NCBI GenBank assembly: GCA_034520215.1
Contig: JAXHNR010000001.1
Span: 1,292,560-1,356,559, forward strand
Direction: 5' to 3'
DNA: 64,000 bases
Source of the DNA: Candidatus Krumholzibacteriota bacterium
Lineage (GTDB): Bacteria; Krumholzibacteriota; Krumholzibacteriia; Krumholzibacteriales; WJIX01
Shown here: positions 19,415 through 26,999 of the stretch, piece after piece
How the letters are laid out: the number at the start of each line of letters is the position of its first letter
How positions within the stretch are numbered: position 1 is the stretch's first letter
The notes under the pieces: model-generated
The model's input: only the letters and a program-made list of their open reading frames with translations
What the model was told of the DNA's origin: nothing
The model's database searches: none
Position numbers and translations under genes: made by a program

Positions 19415-19807
19415 CTATCTTTTGGAGAACTGGAACTTTTTCCTGGCACCAGGCTGACCGTATTTCTGACGTTCTTTAGCCCTGGAATCCCTCGTCAGAA
19501 AACCGTTTTCCTTGAGTACTTTCCGGTGAGAATCGTCATCCAGTAGAATCGCTCTAGCGATGCCCAATCTGATAGCGCCAGCCTGCCCCGATGTGCCTCC
19601 GCCTTTGACATTAACCTTAATGTCGTAATGCCCTTCAGTACCGGTAACAACGAACGGCTGATTAATCATGTTAATCAAATTCTGATGTTTCAGATAATCC
19701 TGAAGCTCTTTACCGTTAACCTTGATCTTGCCGGTACCTCCAGATAAATGCACACGGGCTATTGATTTCTTTCTTCTTCCAACAGTACATAAACCTGTTT
19801 TTGCCAA
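19415..19807 (-). CDS. rpsI: 30S ribosomal protein S9
   Basis: A 130-aa small-subunit protein whose basic C-terminal tail reaches the P-site tRNA. It has GRRKKSIARVHLSGGTGKI near the start, GGGTSGQAGAIRLGIARAIL centrally, and the conserved terminal KKFQFSKR ending in Lys-Arg. It follows rplM by 56 bp, the universal rplM-rpsI pair. The 107 bp between rpsI and rpsB contain no other gene. Confidence 0.98.
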   Translation of the reverse strand: MAKTGLCTVGRRKKSIARVHLSGGTGKIKVNGKELQDYLKHQNLINMINQPFVVTGTEGHYDIKVNVKGGGTSGQAGAIRLGIARAILLDDDSHRKVLKENGFLTRDSRAKERQKYGQPGARKKFQFSKR

Positions 19808-19863
19808 ACTTTCACCTCCTTGTATGTTCTAACCATTTAATCCTATAACTTAAACAACAAATT

Positions 19864-20295
19864 TTATAACTCAAGCAATTCCGGCTTTTGAGCCTCGTGA
19901 AGATGCTCGGCGTCGGGATAGACTTTGAGTTTTTTCAACATTCTTCTGCCCAATTTATTATGAGGCAACATACCCTTTACAGCGTTTTTAACGGCAAATG
20001 TCGGATCCTTCTTCATCATCTCTTCATAATTTATTTGTTTAAGACTGCCAAGATACCCGCTATGCCGCCAGTATTTCTTTTCTACACGTTTGTTTCCCGA
20101 AACATATACTTTCCTTGCATTTACAACGATCACAAAATCGCCTGTATCCATATGCGGGCTGAAATAAGGCTTGGTTTTACCCCTGAGAAGCGAAGCAATA
20201 TCCGAAGCCATACGTCCCAGTGTCTTTCCTGCCGCATCTACAACATACCATTTTTTTTCAATTTCTTCATCGCGAGCTATTCTCGTATTTTTCAT
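19864..20295 (-). CDS. rplM: 50S ribosomal protein L13
   Basis: A 143-aa large-subunit protein that is first in the ribosomal/isoprenoid operon. Recognisable by [33 protein letters not shown], and the C-terminal [20 protein letters not shown] good SD (AAGGAG) lies just upstream of ATG 20295. A sigma70-type promoter is visible about 50-80 bp upstream. Confidence 0.98.
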   Translation of the reverse strand: MKNTRIARDEEIEKKWYVVDAAGKTLGRMASDIASLLRGKTKPYFSPHMDTGDFVIVVNARKVYVSGNKRVEKKYWRHSGYLGSLKQINYEEMMKKDPTFAVKNAVKGMLPHNKLGRRMLKKLKVYPDAEHLHEAQKPELLEL

Positions 20296-20344
20296 TGTTC
20301 TCCTTACGTATACATACTTCTACAACTATATATTCTGAGGTTGA

Positions 20345-20373
20345 AATATATATCCCTTATACGTTCCCGTCAA
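20345..20373 (-). promoter_or_regulatory. Sigma70-type promoter of the rplM operon
   Basis: Read on the minus strand: TTGACG (20373-20368), a 17-nt spacer, and TATATT (20350-20345). It lies about 50 bp upstream of the rplM start with a purine-rich SD in between, in a short gap after mtnA. The good match and position support a strong growth-related promoter. Confidence 0.65.
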
Positions 20374-20444
20374 GTAACTATTACATAGAAGCTTCCACAA
20401 TTACTTATATGAAGCTAAAGAGGATATGACCAGAATCCAACCCT

Positions 20445-21557
20445 CTATTTAAGCCGCATAAAAGAAGATATTTTTTCCCTTCCCGGATTCTCGATAACAC
20501 CTCTCTCAGTTATAATAGAAGTGATATATTTAGAGGGCGTTACATCAAAAGCGGGGTTATAAATATTTGTATTTTCAGGAACAATTCTCTTGCGGGCAAA
20601 GTTGGATAATTCGTCACCTGAACGCTGTTCAACGGGAATATCCTCCCCTTTTGATATATTCATATCAAAAGTTGAAAGTGGTGCTGCTATGTAGAAAGGC
20701 TTACGATAAACCCGGCATAGAATCGCCAATCCAAGTGTGCCTATCTTATTTGCCGCGTCTCCGTTCGAGGCTATTCTATCGGCTCCAACTATAACAGCAT
20801 CGATCCTGCCGGCAGCGAAGAGGGAAGCAGCGGCGTCATCACAAAGAAGGCTGACATCAATTCCGTTCTTATCAAGTTCCCAGACAGTAAGCCGCGCTCC
20901 CTGAAGAAGAGGACGCGTTTCATCAGCATAGACGGAAAATCTCTTTCCCTCTTTCTTTGCCGTATACAATACAGCCAGAGCTGTCCCATAACCGGCAGTC
21001 GCCAATCCTCCCGCATTACAATGCGTCAGGATGTTCATTCCGTCTCTAATGAACGGCGCTCCATTTTCACCTATTTTAAGTTCTGTTTCTATTTCATCGC
21101 TGAATATTTTAAAAGCTTTCCGAGCGATAAATTCACACAGACGTCTGGGATTATCCTCTTCTGTACCAAACACGGAAAACATCCTCTCAAGGGCCCAGAA
21201 AAGATTTACGGCGGTCGGTCTCGTTCCTTCAAGTTTCTTTCTCGCTTCCAAACACCAGCCTTTAATATCAGAAGAGGAAATATCGGGAAATGAAAATGAT
21301 CTCATTCCCTCTTCTCTGTCAAAAGCATATTCGAGACTGCCGGTTGATTTCGAGCGGATCATATTATCAAGATGAAGCAACAACCCGTATGAGGCGGCAA
21401 TCCCGATAGCCGGCGCTCCCCTTATTCTCAACGAACAAATCGCCTCGGCAACTTCATCAAGTGTGCAAAGGTCAATAAATTTCTCATCCTCAGGGAGCAG
21501 GGTTTGATCTATGATTCTAATGACCCCCTTTTTATAATCAATTGTTTCAATTAACAT
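20445..21557 (-). CDS. mtnA: S-methyl-5-thioribose-1-phosphate isomerase family protein
   Basis: A 370-aa aIF2B-like sugar-phosphate isomerase; family members interconvert MTR-1-P and MTRu-1-P in methionine salvage. Motifs: LRIRGAPAIGIAASYGL, ILTHCNAGGLATAGYGTAL, the catalytic-region VYADETRPLLQGARLTVWEL, and VGADRIASNGDAANKIGT. The chosen start is ATG 21557, with GGAGAG about 10 bases upstream; a TTG at 21575 would put that SD inside the gene. The SD lies in the 3' end of the interrupted yjbQ frame. No other methionine-salvage gene is nearby, so a related ribose-1,5-bisphosphate-type isomerase is a lesser possibility. Confidence 0.9.
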   Translation of the reverse strand: MLIETIDYKKGVIRIIDQTLLPEDEKFIDLCTLDEVAEAICSLRIRGAPAIGIAASYGLLLHLDNMIRSKSTGSLEYAFDREEGMRSFSFPDISSSDIKGWCLEARKKLEGTRPTAVNLFWALERMFSVFGTEEDNPRRLCEFIARKAFKIFSDEIETELKIGENGAPFIRDGMNILTHCNAGGLATAGYGTALAVLYTAKKEGKRFSVYADETRPLLQGARLTVWELDKNGIDVSLLCDDAAASLFAAGRIDAVIVGADRIASNGDAANKIGTLGLAILCRVYRKPFYIAAPLSTFDMNISKGEDIPVEQRSGDELSNFARKRIVPENTNIYNPAFDVTPSKYITSIITERGVIENPGREKISSFMRLK

Positions 21558-21564
21558 CGGGTAT

Positions 21565-21984
21565 TCACTCTCCAATTATATTTACCAGAACTTTCCTCTC
21601 ACGAGGCCTGTTATCAAAATCGATAAACACAATCTGCTACCATGTTCCTGTAAGCAGCTTACCGTCAGATACAGGTATTGTAACTGAAGGGCCCACAAGA
21701 GCGGCTCTAAGGTGAGAAAAACCATTTCCATCACCCCAGGTCTCATCATGCATGTATTTAACATTCGATGGAATTATTTTTTCAAAAAAATCGGGCAGAT
21801 CACTTAAAAGTCCCGGCTCATACTCTATTGTTGTTACCGCCGCGGTAGAACCGGGAACGAAAACTGCTGCATGCCCATCACGTATTTCACTTTCAAGAAC
21901 AGTTGCTGAAATTCTGTCACTAAGGTCAATAATAGTTCCATCACCTTCAGTTGAAAACTTATATTCATCGTTATAAACAACCAC
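21565..21984 (-). pseudogene. yjbQ: YjbQ/UPF0047 family protein interrupted by an in-frame TAG
   Basis: The frame opens at GTG 21984 with AAGGGGG upstream and gives 115 aa with the family core: VFVPGSTAAVTTIEYEPGL, YMHDETWGDGNG and GPSVTIPVSDGKLLTGTW. Translation then meets TAG (21639-21637) exactly where the family normally has Gln after GTW. The same frame continues without shift as QIVFIDFDNRPRERK and on to VLVNIIGE, then TGA (21567-21565); this is the typical family C-terminus. One C-to-T change explains the stop. From memory the family also has His in the GDGNGHSH element, where this protein has Phe. Related proteins have been linked to thiamine-phosphate-synthase activity. It may be a pseudogene, a truncated protein, or a sequencing/assembly error. 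Confidence 0.75.
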
Positions 21985-22019
21985 TGCAAACCCCCTTCTT
22001 TTCTAATCCCCCAATAAGA

Positions 22020-22613
22020 TCATAAAGAATCTGATTCTTTTAACATTCTAAATAGAAGCCCAACCGGCAAACCTACAACATTAAAATAACATCCCTCTAT
22101 TTTAGAAATAAAAGGTGCTGCTAATCCCTGTATCGCGTATCCCCCCGCCTTATCAAAAGGTTCGGCAGTATCGGTATAAACCTCTATCTCTCCTGGGCTG
22201 AGATCCTTAAAGTACACCTTTGTACTCTCATAATCGGTTATCATTTTATTTCCCGGAGCAACAACCACAACGCCAGTTACAACTTCATGAGGTTTACCGG
22301 AGAGAAAGGCAAGCATCTTAACCGCTTCACTTTTGTTAGCCGGTTTACCCAGTTCTTGATTCCGGCAGATAACCACAGTGTCAGCCCCTATGATTCTTTT
22401 TCCGGGACAGAATCTCTGAGCATAAGCGGCTTTCAATTCGGCCAGTTCAGTCGCTTTCCTGATCGGATTATCTCCTGATATTTCATCCTCCTTAATCCCT
22501 GACACAAAGATCTCGAAATCGAATCCAAGTTCTTCAAGAATCTTCCTCCGGCGTGGTGAGCCTGAAGCAAGAACCAGATTATCCTGCGAGCTTATTGAAA
22601 GAAATGGGTTCAT
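22020..22613 (-). CDS. maf: Maf family nucleotide pyrophosphatase
   Basis: A 197-aa house-cleaning enzyme; Maf proteins hydrolyse dTTP/UTP or modified nucleotides. The N-terminus LVLASGSPRRRKILEELGF is the substrate/phosphate loop. GADTVVICRNQELGKP and the C-terminal YAIQGLAAPFISKIEGCYFNVVGLP follow the dTTP/UTP-ase (YhdE-like) pattern. It lies 8 bp after dtd and 35 bp before yjbQ, likely one transcript. Confidence 0.93.
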   Translation of the reverse strand: MNPFLSISSQDNLVLASGSPRRRKILEELGFDFEIFVSGIKEDEISGDNPIRKATELAELKAAYAQRFCPGKRIIGADTVVICRNQELGKPANKSEAVKMLAFLSGKPHEVVTGVVVVAPGNKMITDYESTKVYFKDLSPGEIEVYTDTAEPFDKAGGYAIQGLAAPFISKIEGCYFNVVGLPVGLLFRMLKESDSL

Positions 22614-22621
22614 AAATTATA

Positions 22622-23074
22622 TCAAGAAATATTTTTGTTTCTGTTGATAATCAAAGTTACTGGACCATTATTTACTAGTTTCACTTTCATTTTAGCACCA
22701 AAAACACCCTCTGAAACCCTTGGATAATAACGACTCATAATTTCAATAAATTCTCTGTATAATTCCTGGGCTTCGTGTGAGGGGGCGCTTTCAGTATAAG
22801 CGGGCCTTCTTCCCTTATTACAATTTCCATATAGAGTGAATTGCGAAACGACTAGAATTTCACCTTCCATATCAAGCACCGACAGATTCATTTTACCATC
22901 TTTATCCTCAAATATTCTAAGCCCCAGACATTTTCTTGCCATCCAGTCAAGTTCAGCAGTGGAATCGCCCTTTCTAAAAGCTGCCAGAATAAGTACCCCA
23001 TTATTAATAGAAGCCACGTTTCTTCCGTCAACTTCAACACCGGCTTCGGACACCCTCTGAACTACTACCCTCAT
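22622..23074 (-). CDS. dtd: D-aminoacyl-tRNA deacylase
   Basis: A 150-aa proofreading enzyme that removes D-amino acids (and mischarged Gly) from tRNA. Start is ATG 23074 with GGAGG five bases upstream; an ATG at 23086 lies before that SD. Motifs: MRVVVQRVSEAGVEV, the catalytic-pocket SQFTLYGNCNKGRRP, and the terminal VNNGPVTLIINR with the conserved Gly-Pro element. Length is normal. It lies between recJ (61 bp) and maf (8 bp). Confidence 0.95.
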   Translation of the reverse strand: MRVVVQRVSEAGVEVDGRNVASINNGVLILAAFRKGDSTAELDWMARKCLGLRIFEDKDGKMNLSVLDMEGEILVVSQFTLYGNCNKGRRPAYTESAPSHEAQELYREFIEIMSRYYPRVSEGVFGAKMKVKLVNNGPVTLIINRNKNIS

Positions 23075-23135
23075 TACTACCTCCATAAAAGAACTTCAAA
23101 TTGGAATATACTTGAAATATTAAAGGGAAAGAGGA

Positions 23136-24881
23136 TTATTTCAAAGATTTATCGTACAATTCACTAAGACAGAGATCTAGAACTATGAATTGTTTTTCTA
23201 ATTTTCCTCTGTAATAATTCTTACGGAAATTAACCAGTATATCAAGTTTCTGACCATAAATATCATGTGTTCTCCATGCACTTCCTTTAAAAAACCCAAT
23301 AAAGTCGACAAGTTTAGATGAATTCTGCGTTCCATTGAATTTAAGATGCCTCCTTCCCACAATGCGGCATTTATCTCCGACATCAACTCCCCTCAGAAGG
23401 AAAAGAGGCTCAGTATTACCGGGTCCAAAAGGCGCCATAAGTTCAATGAATGATAAGAGCTCCGTATCGAATTCATCAATTGATATTTCCATATCGGCTT
23501 CATAAACAGACGCAGGTATATCATCCCCGGTAAATTCTCCTACGACACTGTCGAACATATTCGTAAAACTCGCTATCTTTTCTTCCAGAAGGCTGAACCC
23601 TCCTGCTTCTTTGTGCCCCCCGAAAGCTATAAGCAGTGATGAACATCTTTCAAGCGCTGCTTTTACATTTATGGTTCCCGCGGACCTCACTGAACCTTTA
23701 CACACACCATTATCCTGAACTGATATAAGAGCTGAAGGCAATCCGTATCTCTCGGCCAATCTCGCGGCCCCGATTCCGACCACTCCCTGGTGCCAGTCGG
23801 GTGATGAGAAAACAAGCGCGTTCGGGTTACTTCTTTTCAAAAACATATCCGCGAGATAATAAGCCTGTTCAGTCACTCTTCTATCTCTAAATTTGCGCTG
23901 GCTGTTTTTCTCTTCTATTTCATTGACCAAATTCAATATCCCCTCACTGTCATTTTCGATTAAAAGTTTTACAACTTCACGCGCGCTTCCTATACGTCCG
24001 GGAGAATTAAGCCTGGGAATTATGGTGAAACAAACCTGCCTGGCATTAAAGTCCTTACTGTTCAATCCGGATTTAGATCTCAAAGCTTCCAGACCGGGCC
24101 GTGACCATTCAGACATTGCCTTTAACCCTAAAGAGACAAATATTCTATTCTCATCGCAAAGAGGCATATAGTCAGCCAGCGTTCCGAGAGCTACCAGATC
24201 AAGATACTTCTGTGTGGGAATATCAACTTCAATAGATTTTGCCAGAGCTTGAACAAGCTTAAACGCCACTCCAACTCCCGCAAGATCCCTGAACGGATAT
24301 TTTTCAGGCGGGTATTTCGGATTAATAAAAGCATCAGCGCCAACTCTTGAATTCGTCTCGTGATGGTCAGTTATTAATACCGCCACTCCTTTTTCCTTAA
24401 GGAAAGAAACAACTTCATCATCGTTTGACCCACAATCAACCGAAACAACCAGTTTCAAACCTTTTTGGACACCTTTTTTCATAACTCTCATTGCCAGGCC
24501 ATAACCGTCCTTCTTTCGACTGGGAACAAAATAGCTGACATTAGCACCTGCTTCCTTCAGAAACTGAAAAAGAAGAGCGGTTCCGGTTACGCCATCAGCG
24601 TCAAAATCTCCATGAACAAGGATTAAATCCTCATTCCTGATAGCTTCAAGAACAAGTGAAACCGCCTTTTCCATTTCATTGAACTGGAAAGGATCGTAGA
24701 GTCGGTCGAAAGAGGGGTTGAGGAAAAGATTAATCTCTTCTGAGTTCCTGAACCCTCTGCACCATAGCAAATGAGCTTGAATTGTTGTAAGGGCACATTC
24801 TTCGGAAAGTCTTTTTATACCAAGTCTGTCTACATTTTTTAATACCCACTTATTCTTTTTCCCGGGATTTTTTCTTCTCAC
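23136..24881 (-). CDS. recJ: Single-stranded-DNA-specific exonuclease RecJ
   Basis: A 581-aa DHH/DHHA1 5'-3' exonuclease acting in recombination and mismatch repair. Motifs: VHGDFDADGVTGTALL (motif I), VSVDCGSND, the DHH signature TDHHETNS, NPKYPPEKYPFRDLAGVGVAFKL, and the DHHA1 region near FGGHKEAGGFSL. The start is placed at GTG 24881 with GAGGAG seven bases upstream. The frame is open to 25037, but that stretch is the 3' part of the RNase P RNA gene. Length from GTG 24881 fits the family. Confidence 0.93.
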   Translation of the reverse strand: MRRKNPGKKNKWVLKNVDRLGIKRLSEECALTTIQAHLLWCRGFRNSEEINLFLNPSFDRLYDPFQFNEMEKAVSLVLEAIRNEDLILVHGDFDADGVTGTALLFQFLKEAGANVSYFVPSRKKDGYGLAMRVMKKGVQKGLKLVVSVDCGSNDDEVVSFLKEKGVAVLITDHHETNSRVGADAFINPKYPPEKYPFRDLAGVGVAFKLVQALAKSIEVDIPTQKYLDLVALGTLADYMPLCDENRIFVSLGLKAMSEWSRPGLEALRSKSGLNSKDFNARQVCFTIIPRLNSPGRIGSAREVVKLLIENDSEGILNLVNEIEEKNSQRKFRDRRVTEQAYYLADMFLKRSNPNALVFSSPDWHQGVVGIGAARLAERYGLPSALISVQDNGVCKGSVRSAGTINVKAALERCSSLLIAFGGHKEAGGFSLLEEKIASFTNMFDSVVGEFTGDDIPASVYEADMEISIDEFDTELLSFIELMAPFGPGNTEPLFLLRGVDVGDKCRIVGRRHLKFNGTQNSSKLVDFIGFFKGSAWRTHDIYGQKLDILVNFRKNYYRGKLEKQFIVLDLCLSELYDKSLK

Positions 24882-24927
24882 AAATCCACTCCTCACAAAT
24901 CCGACGGTTAAATCAATAAAAGAACCC

Positions 24928-25294
24928 GGTGGTAGAGTAAAGCTGTAAGCCGAATCCTGTTCCGACCTTCCAAGAGGCCGGCTGTGATCATTTATCTCAG
25001 AATCACCGTTACCGGGGATCTCAAGCAACCTACCCAAGAGTCAAACGAAGCGGGCAACTTCTCCTCTGCTATTTGGTCTTTCTCCGGATGGGGTTTGCCA
25101 GCTGCCGCCGTCACCGGCGGCACTGGTGAGCTCTTACTTCACCTTTTCACCCTTACCTCTCAAAGAGGCGGTATATTTTCTGTGGCACTTTCCTTGGGTC
25201 ACCCCACTGGGTATTACCCAGCATCCCGCCCTGTGGAGTTCGGACTTTCCTCGAGTGATATAACACCCGCGATCACACGCTTAACTCCGCCACC
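24928..25294 (-). ncRNA. rnpB: RNase P RNA (type A)
   Basis: The minus strand shows the hallmark core elements of the RNase P catalytic RNA in order. GAGGAAAGTCCGAACTCC (P4/CR-I region) comes first. AAGGAAAGTGCCACAGAAA, GGTAAGGGTGAAAAGGTG, GTAAGAGCTCACCAG and GGCAAACCCC follow. Near the 3' end is ACAGGATTCGGCTTACAG (CR-V). The ends pair as helix P1: GGTGGCGGAGTTAAGC at 25294 downward against GCTTTACTCTACCACC ending at 24928. Known role: 5' maturation of tRNAs. It lies between rnhA and recJ, whose apparent longer frame reads into it. Exact ends are estimated from P1 pairing. Confidence 0.95.
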
Positions 25295-25301
25295 GGTTAG
25301 T

Positions 25302-25356
25302 TTTATACAAAAATTACGGTTAGGGCTAATATAGCAAAGCAGCTCAAAAATATCAA
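25302..25356 (-). promoter_or_regulatory. Promoter region of rnpB
   Basis: Two candidates on the minus strand. TTGATA (25356-25351), a 17-nt spacer and TATATT (25333-25328) give the better -35/-10 pair. A second -10, TATAAA (25307-25302), would start transcription almost exactly at the predicted rnpB 5' end but has a poor -35. One or both may act. Confidence 0.5.
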
Positions 25357-25375
25357 AGAAGATAAATTGACAGTT

Positions 25376-25990
25376 TTAATCCTCACTGCCCGCCAGTAAA
25401 TCCCCGGCAAGTTTATCGGCTTCCTTATTTCTGGATCTGGAGATATGAGAATATTTACACTCATCAAATGTTTTCTCCATTTTCTTTACCTTTTGAGCAA
25501 GAACTTTGAGGTTGTCGTCTTTTATTCTGTACTCACCGGTTAATTGCCTTACAACCAATTGACTATCAAGATTGAAATTAACCTTTTTCGCGCCAAGATC
25601 TTTTGCCAGAATTATTCCAAGAATCAGCGCCTCATATTCGGCCACATTATTCGTAGCTCGTCCAAGTTTTTTTGCCCTCGATGAAAGCATTACTCCGGAT
25701 TTCAGATATGCTACCGCAGCGGCAGAAGCAGGTCCGGGGTTGCCTTTAGAAGCACCGTCACAATAAATATCAAGCGAAATCGGTTTCTGATTACTATTAA
25801 CCGTATCGGCGACTTCCTGCTTTTTCGAAGATTCCGTGCCTGAGACCTTTGCATACTCTTTAACACGATCAGACAAATCAAGCAAACTTCTTCTTACCTC
25901 ATCCAAAGATTCAAAACCGGCCTTTCCCGCCGCTTCATCAAAGCTCTTGCCGCTTGAAATCTCTATAATAAATTTCTTAAGTCGATTCAT
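25376..25990 (-). CDS. rnhA: Ribonuclease HI family protein with N-terminal extension
   Basis: A 204-aa protein from ATG 25990, which overlaps the stop of the upstream gene by 14 bp and suggests translational coupling. The C-terminal 130 residues are an RNase H fold. DIYCDGASKGNPGPASAAA carries the first catalytic Asp, NVAEYEALILGI the Glu, and NFNLDSQLVVRQLTGEY the next Asp. SRSRNKEADKLAGDLL supplies the last acidic position. This is the reverse-transcriptase-like/archaeal-type RNase HI. The first 70 or so residues form a helical extension of unknown role. It degrades the RNA strand of RNA-DNA hybrids. Neighbours rnpB and recJ fit a nucleic-acid metabolism group. Confidence 0.9.
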   Translation of the reverse strand: MNRLKKFIIEISSGKSFDEAAGKAGFESLDEVRRSLLDLSDRVKEYAKVSGTESSKKQEVADTVNSNQKPISLDIYCDGASKGNPGPASAAAVAYLKSGVMLSSRAKKLGRATNNVAEYEALILGIILAKDLGAKKVNFNLDSQLVVRQLTGEYRIKDDNLKVLAQKVKKMEKTFDECKYSHISRSRNKEADKLAGDLLAGSED

Positions 25991-26723
25991 AATTTTCAGT
26001 TTTTTGATCCTCCGGATAGTAGACAATTATTCTGCCACAGAATTCACATTTTATTATCTTGTTGTTTTTGCGAACTTCATGCGCCTTTTGAGGAGGCAAT
26101 TTGGAGAAACATCCCTGGCAGACATCACCGACAAGATTGCCGATAGCGGTATCTCCCTTCGCTTTAAGAATTCTCTGGTATTCTCTCCTCACCTTTTCAG
26201 ACAGGTGAGGGAGAATCCTCAATTTCTCATCTTCAATCATTTCATATTGTTCGCGGCTATTTCCTATTTCCTTCTCCAATTCATTTTTTTCCATCAGCAG
26301 TTTTTCTTTCTTACCCGCGACATCATCAGAAAACTGTGATATTTCATCCTCTTCCCGATCAATCTTTTCCAACAGTCCAAGCATCCTTTCCTCATGTGTG
26401 TCAAGTTTACCTGCCAGATACTTTACCTCATGTTCCCATGCCCTATAAGCCGCGTTAGTTTTTATTTTATTCTCTTCAGCCTTTTTCTTTTGAATCTTAT
26501 CATTTTCAGATTTAATAACACCATTGAGGTGACGTTCTTCTTTTTTCATTTCTTCAAGCTTTTCTTCCTTCTCTTTCAATTTATCATCCAGAACCGATAT
26601 CATTTTATCGATTTCTTTTATCTTAAACGGATTACTTTCAAGAACATCCTTGTTCTCCTTTATCTTCAAGTCCTTTTGCAAAAGTTTTATAAGATATTGA
26701 ATATCCTCGCCGGCATTATTCAT
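25977..26723 (-). CDS. Coiled-coil protein with C4-type zinc ribbon
   Basis: A 248-aa protein. Residues about 1-190 are almost entirely charged coiled-coil helix (runs of K/E-rich heptads such as LDDKLKEKEEKLEEMKKEE). The C-terminus is a zinc ribbon with VCQGCFSKLPPQ and IKCEFCGRIIVYYPE, giving CxxC...CxxC. This is the DUF164/CdsZ-like family, conserved in many bacteria; a nucleic-acid or ribosome-associated role is proposed for relatives. SD GGAAGGTGA precedes ATG 26723. Just upstream an intrinsic-terminator hairpin sits inside the leader, so read-through control is possible. Confidence 0.85.
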   Translation of the reverse strand: MNNAGEDIQYLIKLLQKDLKIKENKDVLESNPFKIKEIDKMISVLDDKLKEKEEKLEEMKKEERHLNGVIKSENDKIQKKKAEENKIKTNAAYRAWEHEVKYLAGKLDTHEERMLGLLEKIDREEDEISQFSDDVAGKKEKLLMEKNELEKEIGNSREQYEMIEDEKLRILPHLSEKVRREYQRILKAKGDTAIGNLVGDVCQGCFSKLPPQKAHEVRKNNKIIKCEFCGRIIVYYPEDQKTENYEST

Positions 26724-26747
26724 ATCTATTCACCTTCCAGTAAACTA

Positions 26748-26772
26748 TAAAAAAACCTCCCCGAAAGGAGGT
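26748..26772 (-). terminator. Intrinsic terminator or attenuator before the zinc-ribbon gene
   Basis: Minus strand: ACCTCC, loop TTTCGG, GGAGGT (26772-26755), then seven T (26754-26748). It lies about 25 bp before the ATG of the downstream gene and about 115 bp after a sigma70-like promoter. It can therefore end a short RNA or act as an attenuator. Confidence 0.7.
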
Positions 26773-26888
26773 ATAGCTGATATTAACCTATATGTCTTAG
26801 CGACTCTAAGACAAGATATAATTTCTTTTTTTCTCGTTTTATCCCAATTGACTCTCTCATACCCATCCACTCTTTAAAGTTTAAGAAA
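26748..26888 (-). ncRNA. Candidate small RNA or attenuated leader (about 140 nt)
   Basis: Bounded by a strong promoter (-10 at 26900-26895) and an intrinsic terminator. Inside is a perfect 7-bp hairpin, GTCTTAG-AGTCG-CTAAGAC (26812-26794). Near the expected transcription start lies an inverted repeat, ACTCTTT/AAAGAGT (26869-26892). No open frame of note. I recognise no known RNA family. It could be an independent sRNA or the leader of the zinc-ribbon/rnhA transcript. Confidence 0.4.
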
Positions 26889-26894
26889 GAGTGA

Positions 26895-26923
26895 ATTCTA
26901 CTAATAATGAGATAGCTAGTCAA
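26895..26923 (-). promoter_or_regulatory. Sigma70-type promoter of the leader/sRNA
   Basis: Minus strand: TTGACT (26923-26918), exactly 17 nt, TAGAAT (26900-26895). The inverted repeat ACTCTTT-N10-AAAGAGT at 26869-26892 overlaps the predicted +1 and could be an operator. Confidence 0.6.
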
Positions 26924-26999
26924 TAATTTTTTGACTTAATTTACCAAATAGTTTATGCGCGATCTTCTAAAGAATATTCGGTTTTTTGTATCTATCAAA

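Noticed and set aside
21565-21984. Genome-wide TAG reassignment to explain the yjbQ interruption
   Set aside because: pcrA and the leuD-like gene end in TAG exactly at natural family ends, so TAG is a normal stop.
24984-25334. 116-aa plus-strand frame
   Set aside because: It lies across the RNase P RNA gene; no coding signal.
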